DNA of 64,000 bases from Planctomycetota bacterium (GTDB taxonomy: Bacteria; Planctomycetota; Planctomycetia; Planctomycetales; Planctomycetaceae). The DNA lies in the NCBI GenBank assembly GCA_027618475.1, contig JAQCEJ010000014.1, forward strand, positions 1 through 64,000, given 5' to 3'. Positions 1 to 8,364 of this stretch are shown here, piece after piece (within the stretch, counting starts at the first letter, position 1; each line of letters starts with the position of its first letter). Under the pieces are notes generated by a model. The model did no database searches. It had not been told where the DNA came from and saw only the letters and a list, made by a program, of their open reading frames with translations. A program made the position numbers and the translations under genes.

Positions 1-514
1 AATCACCCGCGCGATCGACAGACGCATGCCGCAGACGATCAAGGATCGAATGCACTTGTGGTTGTGAGACGCGGGCTGCACACGCTGAACACTGGCGCAA
101 CGTGTATAGCTTCAAACCCCAATAACGCTGGGTGATCACAACAGGGATCGGCTGGCCTTGATCGATTGCAATTGGAAGTGCGGGATCGCTCAGACAATGA
201 TTCCGCTGGAATGCCTTCGAGCGTTTAGAACCGCACATCCGAAGACGCAAGCCTATACCCTATAATAAGAAAGCCCATCGACGTTCTCGTCGATGGGCTT
301 CCAGTCCAGTGGAGTCGAGAGAACAGGACGGCGATTGAACTTTTTCTGGGAGGTATTCAGGGCTGGGATGTTGGAATACGACGGCGTCTGGTTGACGGCA
401 AGCCGAGTCAGGATTGAGCGTTACGATTCACATCCTGCTTCATTCTCGCCCGTGCATCGCGGTTGCGGTATAGGCTCTTGCACCGATGGTACGAGAACCG
501 CCTAACGGTCTTGC
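1..514. other. Left-edge stretch without a supported gene
   Basis: No gene is supported here. Positions 2-67 on the plus strand read as an open frame ending in TGA at 65-67 (last residues IKDRMHLWL) and could be the last 21 codons of a gene lying off the left edge, but nothing identifies it. The only clear structure is the hairpin at 271-300, annotated separately. Confidence 0.4.
271..300 (-). terminator. Hairpin terminator, likely for merR
   Basis: A perfect 13-bp inverted repeat (271-283 against 288-300) with a 4-nt loop. On the minus strand it is followed by the T-rich run TTTCTTATTATA, the form of a rho-independent terminator. It lies about 215 nt beyond the end of the minus-strand MerR gene, so it probably ends that transcript. 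Confidence 0.6.
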
Positions 515-922
515 TCACGATTTTCGGCGCAGCGTCTCGACCACGTAGCAGCAGCCCGCCCGCTCCGTTTTGCGACAGTTTTCGAGCGATGACTTTAGTA
601 CCTTCTGGACATGCCGAAGATCCCGCAGTCTTGATCCGATGTCGACGAGACGCTCTTCAATGAGCGCCTGCACATCACCACACGAGGGTACGCCGCCGTC
701 CTGAGCACCGAGCAGCTTCTTCACGTCGTCCAGAGTGAAGCCAATGGACTGCGCCGCCCGAATGAACTGGAGCGTCCGCAGTGACTCCTCTCCATAGAGC
801 CGGTAGTTGCCCGCACTGCGATTTACGGGCTGCACGAGGCCAATCCGCTCGTAGTACCGCAGCGTGGTCGTCGGCACTTCGGCGGCATGGGCTAATTGGC
901 TGATCGTGTACCGTCCGCTCAT
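515..922 (-). CDS. merR: MerR-family Hg(II)-type regulator
   Basis: A 135-residue MerR-family regulator. The N-terminal winged helix-turn-helix covers about residues 5-43 (TLRYYERIGLV), followed by the dimerisation helix. Cys81, Cys116 and Cys125 have the same spacing (35 and 9) as Cys82, Cys117 and Cys126 of classical Hg(II)-sensing MerR, so mercury is the most likely inducer; Cys124 is an extra neighbour. The ATG at 922 was chosen over a TTG four codons upstream. It is divergent from the CopZ/MerT/MerP fusion gene, and the intergenic region has a typical MerR promoter. In the known family, MerR underwinds such a promoter to activate it when metal binds. Related lead or cadmium sensors are the alternative, but the cysteine geometry favours mercury. 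Confidence 0.85.
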   Translation of the reverse strand: MSGRYTISQLAHAAEVPTTTLRYYERIGLVQPVNRSAGNYRLYGEESLRTLQFIRAAQSIGFTLDDVKKLLGAQDGGVPSCGDVQALIEERLVDIGSRLRDLRHVQKVLKSSLENCRKTERAGCCYVVETLRRKS

Positions 923-995
923 GGACACATCCAAAATCCGATTTCAGGCGGGTGATTGCACAGCCACAGGTGGCTGCCCGAAAAAAATTCAAATG

Positions 996-1031
996 GACCT
1001 TGACATTACACTCAAGTGCAAGGTCGATAAT
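996..1031 (+). promoter_or_regulatory. MerR-type promoter with dyad operator
   Basis: TTGACA (1000-1005) and GATAAT (1026-1031) are separated by 20 nt, the overlong spacer typical of MerR-controlled promoters. Between and over them lies a perfect dyad, GACCTTG (996-1002) and CAAGGTC (1019-1025). It sits between merR and the transporter gene and fires toward the transporter. Confidence 0.75.
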
Positions 1032-1094
1032 AGGAGAACGATGATCATTCGACAAGAGCCGGACCACCGCACGAATGCGTGAAGGAGTTTGTAC

Positions 1095-2303
1095 ATGACG
1101 GCTGAAATGAAGATTGAAGAAGAAAACGCACGACGGGTCGAATGCCCCTCTTGCAGCACGAAGGCAAAACGGGTGAGTCCGGTCACGCTGGGAGCTTTGC
1201 TCAAGGATGAATTTGCGAAACCGTTCGCCACGAAAGGCCATTCAGGCTGCGACACGCCCGGCGACGGCTGCCAGCCCGTCACCGGTGACACCGGCTGGTG
1301 GTTCTGCGACTCACGGGACTGCGGCGTGGTGTACTTTTCCGAGGTCGGTGAGACGACGTTCACGAAGTCGCAACTCAACGTTTCGGTCGGCGTGAAAGAA
1401 ACCAGCGGCGAGCGGCCTCTGTGCTACTGCTTCGGCCACTCAGTCGCCAGCATTAAGGACGAGCTTCGCACGAAAGGGCGCTCCGACGCTCTCGACAATA
1501 TCCGGGCTAAGATGAAAGACCCCGGCTGCCACTGCGAGACAACCAATCCCAGTGGTTCCTGCTGCCTGGGAGTCGTGACCAGGGGCATCCAAATCGCTCA
1601 GGAAGAATTTAGCATGGATGGGTCGAACGTGATGCCTGCGACCCCGGCGCGTTCCTCGACTGGCTGGGCCGAAACGATTACAAAACTTGGCACAGTCGTG
1701 TCGGCGATCATGGCCTCGGCCTGCTGCTGGTTGCCCTTGCTCCTGCTCGCGGTAGGAGTCTCGGGAGCCGGAATCGCAGCTACACTTGAAGCCTATCGTC
1801 CGCTGTTCATCGTAGTGACTTTGGGGTTCTTGGGGGCAGCATTTTACTTAACGTACCGTCCGAAGCGAAATACCGCTGGATGCTGTGCCTCGGAAACGAC
1901 GGTGGGCGAAGACTGCTGCACTCCGTCCGGCAAGCAGCGGTTCAGCATGATGGCCACGAACAAGTTCATGCTGTGGGTTGTGACCGGGCTCGCGGTCGCA
2001 TTTCTCTTCTTCCCCAACTATGTCGGAATACTGTTTGGGACCGGGAATGGAGCCGACGCGACCGAGAACGTGAATCAGGCTGTCTTCCAGGTCGAAGGAA
2101 TGACCTGCGACGGGTGTGCTACGACCGTTGCTCATGCAATCCGGCAGGTTCCCGGCGTGCTGTCCGTCGACGTGAGTTACGAGACGCAACAGGCGATTGT
2201 TAGTACCGAATCCTGTTGCTCCGTCCCGACGGAGAAGATTCTCACTGCACTGAAAAACGCCGGATACAGCGGAGTGCTTTCACACCAACCTTTTAAGCGA
2301 TAG
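1095..2303 (+). CDS. CopZ-like/MerT/MerP fusion mercury transporter
   Basis: A 402-residue fusion predicted to import Hg(II) through the inner membrane. The N-terminal ~170 residues are cysteine-rich (CPSC near 17-20, FCDSRDC, LCYC, CHC, CC) and resemble the zinc-binding/[2Fe-2S] part of CopZ-type metallochaperones. Next is a MerT-like part with three membrane helices; the first contains the vicinal pair in ASACCWLP, and the loop before the third has further CC pairs. The C-terminus is a MerP/HMA domain with GMTCDGC. The ATG at 1095 was chosen over the TTG at 1089 because GAAGGAG (1081-1087) sits 7 nt upstream. It is driven by the MerR-type promoter. No mercuric reductase (merA) is in the window. 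MerT-MerP fusions are known; the added CopZ-like front part is the odd feature. Confidence is high for MerT/MerP, moderate for the N-terminal domain. Confidence 0.85.
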   Translation: MTAEMKIEEENARRVECPSCSTKAKRVSPVTLGALLKDEFAKPFATKGHSGCDTPGDGCQPVTGDTGWWFCDSRDCGVVYFSEVGETTFTKSQLNVSVGVKETSGERPLCYCFGHSVASIKDELRTKGRSDALDNIRAKMKDPGCHCETTNPSGSCCLGVVTRGIQIAQEEFSMDGSNVMPATPARSSTGWAETITKLGTVVSAIMASACCWLPLLLLAVGVSGAGIAATLEAYRPLFIVVTLGFLGAAFYLTYRPKRNTAGCCASETTVGEDCCTPSGKQRFSMMATNKFMLWVVTGLAVAFLFFPNYVGILFGTGNGADATENVNQAVFQVEGMTCDGCATTVAHAIRQVPGVLSVDVSYETQQAIVSTESCCSVPTEKILTALKNAGYSGVLSHQPFKR

Positions 2304-2325
2304 TTCCCAAAAATCCAAAAAGTTC

Positions 2326-2367
2326 AAATCCCGCCAACAGTCGCTGTTGCAACCATTGGCGGGATTT
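2326..2367. terminator. 12-bp stem hairpin after the mer fusion gene
   Basis: AAATCCCGCCAA (2326-2337) is perfectly complementary to TTGGCGGGATTT (2356-2367) with an 18-nt loop. It lies 22 nt beyond the stop codon of the transporter. It lacks a clean T-run, so termination is only likely. The left arm with its flank, GTTCAAATCCCGCCA (2322-2336), is identical to the 3' T-arm region of the neighbouring tRNA-Pro. Confidence 0.5.
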
Positions 2368-2382
2368 ATAGTTACGAACCAA

Positions 2383-2457
<75 letters not shown>

Positions 2458-2642
2458 TTCCTTTTGTCACGTCCGTCGAGCAAACGTCGCCGGTATGCGT
2501 AGTTATGACGGCGAACCACGCGAAATTCAAGTGTCGCAGTCGGCGAATTACGAAGATATCGGCAACCGGTTCCGCCCCCTCCCTGCTTGACATCGTCTCG
2601 ACAAAAATGGTTCAGGCGTGATGTCGAACATCGACGGCGGTT

Positions 2643-3422
2643 TTATGGAAGTCGAATGATCTGATTCTTACACGCCACATGCAGAGAACGCGAATAGTGG
2701 TACACGCTGACGTCGTTGCCGACATCAGTCGGCACGCGGATCAGGAATTCGATCCAGTCGGGGGAGTTCAATGCCGAAAAGGCAAGTTGCATTCCATCGA
2801 GCAGCAGGTCGGGCTCGGCGGTGAGATCGGGAATCAGCATCGGTCCGGTATCCGTTTGATAGACCCATTCGCGTTCGCTGGCGTTAATAGTCTTTACGGG
2901 ATATTCGATGACGGCACGATAACGATCGTTTTCCAGTTCCGTCCGCGCCACAAGAATTTCATTCTTGAGTACGGCGTGAACAATTTCTTGGGGCGACTCC
3001 AGCACTTCGCCGGGGCGTTCGGTGATATCGATTCGCACGTTATCGAATGTCGAATCGATGCGGCCGGTTTGTCGATCCGACTGCACGCCGCTGCCGGGGG
3101 GATAGAGCGGAACGCCCATGCCGCATTTCGCATAGGTTTTGAGGGTCAGGTATCTATCGGCAGTAAAAATGGGGATGAAGTCGGCATTGGGTTCGGTCCA
3201 GATATCCTGTTCGACGCCGACGCGTTCGGTTTTACAGCTGGTGCCGTGCGCGAAGGTCTGCACGTGACCGGTAGATTTTTCCGTGATCACGCAATGGCTT
3301 TCCAGCGGAATACGGGCGTTATTCAACGTTACCACCAGCTTGTGCGTCACGGTCTGCGGCGGTTTTTTAACGGCGTCGATACGAAACGTGAGAAATGTAC
3401 GCGAGAAATCAATGGCCTTCAT
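2643..3422 (-). CDS. Hypothetical protein
   Basis: A 259-residue protein I do not recognise. It has no signal peptide or membrane segment; the composition is that of a soluble, beta-rich cytoplasmic protein with a few scattered cysteines and no metal-site spacing. A weak ribosome site (AAGGA) lies about 10 nt upstream of the ATG. It is the last of several minus-strand genes, 77 nt beyond the sulfotransferase-like gene, so co-transcription with it is possible. The overlapping plus-strand frame has the repetitive, charge-poor look of an antisense shadow. Confidence 0.7.
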   Translation of the reverse strand: MKAIDFSRTFLTFRIDAVKKPPQTVTHKLVVTLNNARIPLESHCVITEKSTGHVQTFAHGTSCKTERVGVEQDIWTEPNADFIPIFTADRYLTLKTYAKCGMGVPLYPPGSGVQSDRQTGRIDSTFDNVRIDITERPGEVLESPQEIVHAVLKNEILVARTELENDRYRAVIEYPVKTINASEREWVYQTDTGPMLIPDLTAEPDLLLDGMQLAFSALNSPDWIEFLIRVPTDVGNDVSVYHYSRSLHVACKNQIIRLP

Positions 3423-3499
3423 GGGTGGAGATTCCTTGTTTGTCCTATCGATGATATTTCGAAGAAGCCGTCTTGTACAATCGAGGCGTTGCCCGGAAA

Positions 3500-4063
3500 T
3501 CAGCGTTCGTTTCGTTGGCGATACAGCGCCGGGTCGACGGTTTCGATCATCTTCTCGATGTCCAGATCGACTCCTAGAAAATCGACGACCGTGCGTGCCG
3601 TCGAGTCGGGAGAGACGACCAGATCGGCGTAAGGACAGTCGATAATCTTAACGTGCGGCTGCCGGGTAACCCACTCGGCGAGCGAGTCGAGATGTTTCGC
3701 GAAATGCTGCTTCATCGTCTCGCGCATCGGGCCGCCGGGCTGGTTCAAGCCTTCGAGCATCCGTTCTTGCGAGCGAAGAATTTCATCGAGATCGCGTCGC
3801 ATAAAAATCACGCGGTATTCAAAACCGGCCGGAAGATGATACAGCAACAGCGACACGACCTTAACGACTTTCCCTTCGGCGTCGGGCATCCACGAGTTGT
3901 CTTTTTCAAGCGAGCGAACTTTTTGCAGTTCGAGATAACCACGTGGGTTGTGTTCGTCGGCGGGACGCTTTTCGTCGCAGAGTACGGTCATCCCCCCCGC
4001 CTGCAGCATCTGCATCATCAACGACGTCCCCGAACGGGGTAAACCGGAAACGATGGTGATCAT
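3500..4063 (-). CDS. P-loop sulfotransferase family protein
   Basis: A 187-residue protein opening with the PAPS-binding P-loop GLPRSGTSLM (residues 7-16), the hallmark of the sulfotransferase superfamily, which moves sulfate from PAPS to an acceptor. The middle part (VIFMRRDLDEILRSQERML) matches the 3'-phosphate-binding strand and arginine region of the family. It is short compared with carbohydrate sulfotransferases (250-350 residues), but it has both conserved ends and so may be a compact family member. The acceptor cannot be read from the sequence. It lies between two unknown genes on the same strand. Confidence 0.75.
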   Translation of the reverse strand: MITIVSGLPRSGTSLMMQMLQAGGMTVLCDEKRPADEHNPRGYLELQKVRSLEKDNSWMPDAEGKVVKVVSLLLYHLPAGFEYRVIFMRRDLDEILRSQERMLEGLNQPGGPMRETMKQHFAKHLDSLAEWVTRQPHVKIIDCPYADLVVSPDSTARTVVDFLGVDLDIEKMIETVDPALYRQRNER

Positions 4064-4111
4064 AAATCGAACGTCCAGAGATCAAAGTCGAAAGACTGAA
4101 GGAATGATATA

Positions 4112-4939
4112 TTATGCAATATTCACGCCGAAAAGTTTACCGAAGGCGAGGCCGCCGCCCATCATCAATATCAGGGAAGCGACGAGCCAATGGACTTCAC
4201 TATCGCCGATGAGCAATTCCTGCGACGGATAACGAATGTCGATGCGGTCGATGAGACTGTCGGCCGGCAAGGGAGATTCAACCGGATAAAGCAGTTCCTG
4301 CCAGAGATTGTGTTTGATCCGGCGAGGAGAGATCTTGGCAAACGTGCCGCCGATTTGCAGACTCTTGCGGGCCGTCACGTCACCGCTACGGACGTCGATC
4401 CAGGTATCGCCGAGTTTCTTGGCTCGAATGCGCCAGCAGATTTCGTTGGTCTCTGGAATACGGACGCCGATTCCCTCTTGTTCGATAGAATCGGAGAGTT
4501 CCAGACTCACCGGCGTATCGAGTATGGAATAACTCTTGTCGAGTTTGACCTCGACGATCACCGATTCAGCGACGCGAACGGGACGATACTCGAACCAGGC
4601 GGCAAACTGTGAAAAGATGAAAATCATCGGGACGAGCGCAACGACCATCGGTCGGGCAAACGATGCCAGATAGGCGAAATTGCCGACCACAATCCGCCAG
4701 CACGCCGACAGACTCACACGAGCGTCGTGTCGGAAGAGCAGTAATTCAAGCGTGCGGGCAATAAATCGATTTCGCGAACGCCTGAGTGCGAATTGATTCG
4801 ACGAAAAATGAAACAATGCGACCAGCAACGCCGCCACTACCACACTACCGGCGATGAGCGCCGGCCAGGGAGATGCCGAACTCCATCGATGGAAGAAGAC
4901 ATCTCCCAAGAAATTCATCAATCGATTCACAACGTACAT
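4112..4939 (-). CDS. Hypothetical membrane protein, three helices
   Basis: An unrecognised protein of about 275 residues. Membrane helices are visible near residues 25-45 (ALIAGSVVVAALLVALF), 95-115 (MVVALVPMIFIFSQFAAWF) and at the C-terminus (WLVASLILMMGGGLAFG). Between the last two is a ~130-residue beta-rich, mixed-charge domain that would lie outside the cytoplasmic membrane. The ATG at 4939 was chosen over a TTG at 4957; no good ribosome site supports either. No catalytic motif is seen. Convergence with nothing and same-strand neighbours suggest a loose minus-strand group. Confidence 0.7.
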   Translation of the reverse strand: MYVVNRLMNFLGDVFFHRWSSASPWPALIAGSVVVAALLVALFHFSSNQFALRRSRNRFIARTLELLLFRHDARVSLSACWRIVVGNFAYLASFARPMVVALVPMIFIFSQFAAWFEYRPVRVAESVIVEVKLDKSYSILDTPVSLELSDSIEQEGIGVRIPETNEICWRIRAKKLGDTWIDVRSGDVTARKSLQIGGTFAKISPRRIKHNLWQELLYPVESPLPADSLIDRIDIRYPSQELLIGDSEVHWLVASLILMMGGGLAFGKLFGVNIA

Positions 4940-5051
4940 AGCGTGATCATCAAACAAGACAAAATCAAAGACCAGTTCCCCATAACATCGACAACGCCGC
5001 TATCAGTAGCAGCGTTTCAACCATTGTCAATTATCCATTATCAACTATCCA

Positions 5052-5243
5052 TTACTCAATGTACCCCAGTCCCTGCAATCGCTTGCGGACTTCTTCTTCC
5101 GATTGCGCCTGCTCGACTTCTGCGGCGGCGGTTTCGAGAATATGCAGAATGAATTCGTCGACGGAACTGTATCCCGCCACATCCGCCGCCTTTTTCAACG
5201 TGGCGTAGAGATCTTTTCCGATTTTAATTTTTGGTTCGAACAT
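5052..5243 (-). CDS. Small ribbon-helix-helix-like protein
   Basis: A 63-residue protein with a beta strand (KIKIGKDLYATLKK) followed by two helices (YSSVDEFILHILETAAAEV), the pattern of ribbon-helix-helix DNA-binding proteins such as Arc/CopG. Antitoxins often have this form, but no toxin-like frame lies beside it, so it is called only as a small RHH-like protein. No ribosome site is evident before the ATG. Confidence 0.6.
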   Translation of the reverse strand: MFEPKIKIGKDLYATLKKAADVAGYSSVDEFILHILETAAAEVEQAQSEEEVRKRLQGLGYIE

Positions 5244-5391
5244 CAGAAACTCGAATTCAGTACGATCGAATCGTGCTCAAGTCATGAGGATGAAGAGGAA
5301 CTTATACCGACCGGTGCTCCGGCACCGGGGCGTTCATTGTGGGGTTTCGCCTATGCTATTGGCAAGAGCCGATCGGACAAGTGCGGCATCG

Positions 5392-5427
5392 ATAAACAAA
5401 AAACCCCTCCGGCAGAACGGGAGGGGT
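5392..5427 (-). terminator. Rho-independent terminator of the parvulin-like gene
   Basis: ACCCCTCC (5403-5410) pairs with GGAGGGGT (5420-5427). On the minus strand the hairpin runs straight into GGGGTTTTTTGTTTATC. It lies about 45 nt beyond the stop of the minus-strand isomerase gene. Confidence 0.85.
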
Positions 5428-5473
5428 GAGAGAGATCGCGAGAGGAGAATCGTCGCCTTTTTTCCGGTAACAG

Positions 5474-6616
5474 TCAGTTCGTCGCCGGTTTTCTGGTTCG
5501 TGTCGACGCCTTACCGCTCGACGGTTTCTGAACCGCCGAAGTGGGACGAATTTTCGCCGTGCCGGCGGTATCGAAATCTGACGATTGCGCACCTCCCGTG
5601 CGTGTGTTCGTCAGATAGTTGTCGACGAGCGTTTCTTCTTTCAGTTTGGCGAAGACCTGATTGACGGCGTCGCCTGCTTTTTCTTCAACGAGATTGCCGA
5701 TAATGATTTCCCGGACTTCATCGATACCGCTGACAACCGGTTCGGTCTGTCCTTCGCACAGCAGAATCGCATAACGACTGGCGGCAATCTGAATGATTCC
5801 CGAAATTTCACCTGCCTTCAACTTGAAGGCGACTTTTTCAAGTTCGTCATTGCCGACATAGCGGCGAATCGGCGGAATCGCTCCACGCAACGAACGGCTG
5901 GTCGGCTCGATCGAGTGGGCGGCGGCGAGTCGTTCGAAATCGTCGGGGGTACCGCGGTTCGCTTCTTCCCAGACCGCCTGAGCACGGCGCTGGTTGTCGA
6001 GCACGATGATGCGGGCTTTGACGCGGGGCCCGTAATCGCGAATGAACGAACGCTTGATTTCGTCTTCGCTGATTTCCGTCTGTTCGCCGGCGAGTTTACG
6101 AAGTGCCAGAATCGGCCAGATCACATCGCGTCGATATTGGCCTTTGGTCAATCCCTGTTCGCTTTCGAGCATCTGATACCACGATTCGACGGGGAGATTG
6201 AACTGCTTCGAGATTTTCAACACTTCAGCGTCAACTTCAGCCGGAGTGACTTCGATCTGCCGTTTGTCGCAGGCCTGTTGAATAATCAACCGGTTGATCA
6301 TGTCGTCAAGAATTTTACGTCCGGTTACCTGCACGCATTCTTGAGCCAGATCTTCATAATTGATCACCACGTCGCCGACTTTGGCAACGGCCCGGTCGGG
6401 AGCGACGCGTCCTCTGGCCGATCGTTCCGAACGGTCATTCTCTTCGCTGGTCGTATCGGCCAAAGCCGGGTTCGGTTTGTCGCGCATGACTTGCATCATC
6501 ACGGCGGCGATGAGGACGACGAACGCGGTTCCTCCGAAAAAGAGTGCCCAACGGTTGGGCTTTTTTGGTGATTCCATTCTCGTGCTCGTGGTGTGATTCC
6601 CTTCACCCATGACCAT
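5474..6616 (-). CDS. Membrane-anchored parvulin-like peptidyl-prolyl isomerase
   Basis: About 380 residues: a short cytoplasmic start, one membrane helix (WALFFGGTAFVVLIAAVMMQ), then an extracytoplasmic part. This contains a SurA-like helical segment (VAKVGDVVINYEDLAQECVQ ... MINRLIIQQA) and a parvulin-type domain (KARIIVLDN ... AGEISGIIQIAASRYAILL). Such proteins assist folding of exported proteins. The start is uncertain: the longest frame begins at 6676 without a ribosome site; the ATG at 6616 has GGAG 4 nt upstream, and another in-frame ATG at 6577 precedes ESPKKPNRW. The C-terminus is basic and low in complexity. A strong terminator follows, so this is probably a single-gene unit. Confidence 0.75.
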   Translation of the reverse strand: MVMGEGNHTTSTRMESPKKPNRWALFFGGTAFVVLIAAVMMQVMRDKPNPALADTTSEENDRSERSARGRVAPDRAVAKVGDVVINYEDLAQECVQVTGRKILDDMINRLIIQQACDKRQIEVTPAEVDAEVLKISKQFNLPVESWYQMLESEQGLTKGQYRRDVIWPILALRKLAGEQTEISEDEIKRSFIRDYGPRVKARIIVLDNQRRAQAVWEEANRGTPDDFERLAAAHSIEPTSRSLRGAIPPIRRYVGNDELEKVAFKLKAGEISGIIQIAASRYAILLCEGQTEPVVSGIDEVREIIIGNLVEEKAGDAVNQVFAKLKEETLVDNYLTNTRTGGAQSSDFDTAGTAKIRPTSAVQKPSSGKASTRTRKPATN

Positions 6617-6821
6617 CGTTCTCCGCTGAATTTGAGGTGTCCATACCTGATTGAGATCGATCTGACACCGCTTCATGCGGGTGGTGTCAACGTCTCATTT
6701 TTCGACTGAGGGGGGCGGAATATAGGCCTTATTGAAAATTCGGTCAATCTCTTTTCGCGACGGATCGGCGGATTTTGCCGCCTGCGGTCGAAATCGTCGA
6801 AGAAAGTCACCTGAGTCTGAC

Positions 6822-6851
6822 TTGTCAGCAACCCTTTCGACACGGTATTCT
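6822..6851 (+). promoter_or_regulatory. Possible promoter of tRNA-Ser
   Basis: TTGTCA (6822-6827), an 18-nt spacer and TATTCT (6846-6851) lie about 25 nt before the tRNA-Ser gene, a fitting distance for a sigma-70 promoter. This is a match by eye only. Confidence 0.4.
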
Positions 6852-6875
6852 TTTCATACGTCCGCACTCGGGCTC

Positions 6876-6965
6876 GGAGAGATGGCTGAGTGGCCGAAAG
6901 CGCCGGATTGCTAATCCGGTGTACGGGGTTTACTCGTACCGAGGGTTCGAATCCCTCTCTCTCCG
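6876..6965 (+). tRNA. tRNA-Ser (GCT)
   Basis: 90 nt with a long variable arm, as expected for tRNA-Ser. Acceptor arms GGAGAGA and TCTCTCC pair fully with discriminator G; the anticodon stem CCGGA/TCCGG encloses TTGCTAA, giving anticodon GCT (codons AGC and AGT). The T-arm has GGGTTCGAATCCC. CCA is not encoded. Confidence 0.96.
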
Positions 6966-7075
6966 CTTTGAATCGCCTTACCGCAGGAATGATGAAAATC
7001 TATTGCTGATAAGAGCTTAGCCGCATGGCCGTCGGAGTCGGGTCAACGCCGGTTCTCTAGCGGAAGCACGGCATC

Positions 7076-8221
7076 ATGCAGCGCATTTACCTCGACAACA
7101 ACGCCACCACGCCGATCGATTCGCGCGTGCTCGAGGCGATGACGCAATGCTGGCGCGAAGTGTATGCGAACCCCGGCAGTCGCCATGCGGAAGGTCGTCG
7201 CGCCCGTCAGCTCCTTGAGACGTCTCGCGAACAGATCGCTTCGATTCTGGGGGCTGATCCCGAGGAGGTCATTTTCACCAGTGGTGGAACCGAATCGACC
7301 CATCTCGCTCTCTGCGGACTCGCACAGGGATTGCCCGGCCCGATTGCCTGCACCGCCGGAGAACATCCGGCGACTCGCGAAACGTGCCGTCAACTCGCCG
7401 ACCGCGGGTGGACCACAAAGATCATCGAAGTCGATGCTCACGGCGACATCGTCGCAGAACAACTGCGGCAACTTCCCTGGAAGGAGTTGAAACTTGTTTC
7501 GGTGATTCTTGCACATAACGAAACGGGGGTTATTCAGAAGACCGAACTGTTGCGAGCATTGTGTGACGAACATTCTGTTCCCTGGCATCTCGACGCCGTA
7601 CAGGCTGTCGGAAAAATTCCTGTCGACTTTCATGCCTTGGGGGCCACCTCCCTGAGTCTGGGAGCCCACAAATTCGGCGGACCGCGCGGCATCGGTGCAT
7701 TGCTGGTTCGTCGCGGCACGAGAATGTTGCCACAACTCGTCGGCGGACATCAGGAACGCGATCGCCGGGCAGGAACCGAAGCGGTCCCCCTCATCGGCGG
7801 GATGGCGAAGGCGCTGGAGATCTGGTCGCAAGAAGCCGCATCGCGGCAGCGGCATTTGCAACAGTTGCGCGACCGCCTGGAAGCGGGTCTGCGGGAACAT
7901 TGTCCCCCGGTCGTGGTTCATAGCGAACGAGCGGTTCGCTTACCGAATACCAGCAGTATTGCGTTTCCCGGACTGGAGGGCGAAGCGCTGCTCGTCGCCC
8001 TCGACCTGGCGGGGGTCTCCTGTTCGCTGGGAAGTGCCTGCGCCAGCGGCTCGGTAGAACCGGCGCCGGCTTTGTTGGCGATGGGATGTCCCCCCGACGT
8101 TTGCCTGTCGTCGATTCGTTTTTCGGTCGGAATTCAAAATACCTCCGAAGAAATTGACGTTGCGGTTTCACGCATCGCCGGCGAAGTCGCCAGATTGAGG
8201 CGGTTCGCCGAATCAAAATAG
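7076..8221 (+). CDS. Cysteine desulfurase, IscS/NifS type
   Basis: A 381-residue class V aminotransferase-fold PLP enzyme that takes sulfur from cysteine for Fe-S clusters or thiolation. It starts with the family signature IYLDNNATTP. The PLP lysine is Lys199 in SLGAHKFGGP, with HLDAVQAVGK before it supplying the PLP-contacting Asp and Gln. The persulfide cysteine is Cys322 in SLGSACASGS, an active-site loop typical of group I (IscS/NifS) enzymes. Length is usual for the family. No iscU, iscA or regulator lies beside it, so it appears to act as a single gene supplying sulfur generally, perhaps including tRNA modification (inference). It begins 110 nt downstream of tRNA-Ser. Confidence 0.92.
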   Translation: MQRIYLDNNATTPIDSRVLEAMTQCWREVYANPGSRHAEGRRARQLLETSREQIASILGADPEEVIFTSGGTESTHLALCGLAQGLPGPIACTAGEHPATRETCRQLADRGWTTKIIEVDAHGDIVAEQLRQLPWKELKLVSVILAHNETGVIQKTELLRALCDEHSVPWHLDAVQAVGKIPVDFHALGATSLSLGAHKFGGPRGIGALLVRRGTRMLPQLVGGHQERDRRAGTEAVPLIGGMAKALEIWSQEAASRQRHLQQLRDRLEAGLREHCPPVVVHSERAVRLPNTSSIAFPGLEGEALLVALDLAGVSCSLGSACASGSVEPAPALLAMGCPPDVCLSSIRFSVGIQNTSEEIDVAVSRIAGEVARLRRFAESK

Positions 8222-8364
8222 ACCGCAAATCGTGGCGAAGAATACAAATTGCCGCCATGTAACAATGACGAATCGAAAACCGGCTGCTAAGATTGAAGAG
8301 AAGTTGTGTTGCCGATTTTAGGACGATGTTGCCGTCTCTCTTTCTCCCGGTCAGGAGCTACGCC

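Noticed and set aside
5024-5056. Imperfect CAATTATCCATTA-type repeats, also near 23838
   Set aside because: Short low-complexity similarity only; does not support a CRISPR or defined repeat family.
5311-5328. CCGGTGC/GCACCGG hairpin
   Set aside because: Perfect but short, without T-run or clear link to a gene; not enough for a terminator or control call.
6662-6688. TGACACC/GGTGTCA inverted repeat overlapping a TTGACA before the parvulin-like gene
   Set aside because: No fitting -10 box; it could be an operator but the evidence is too thin for a feature.
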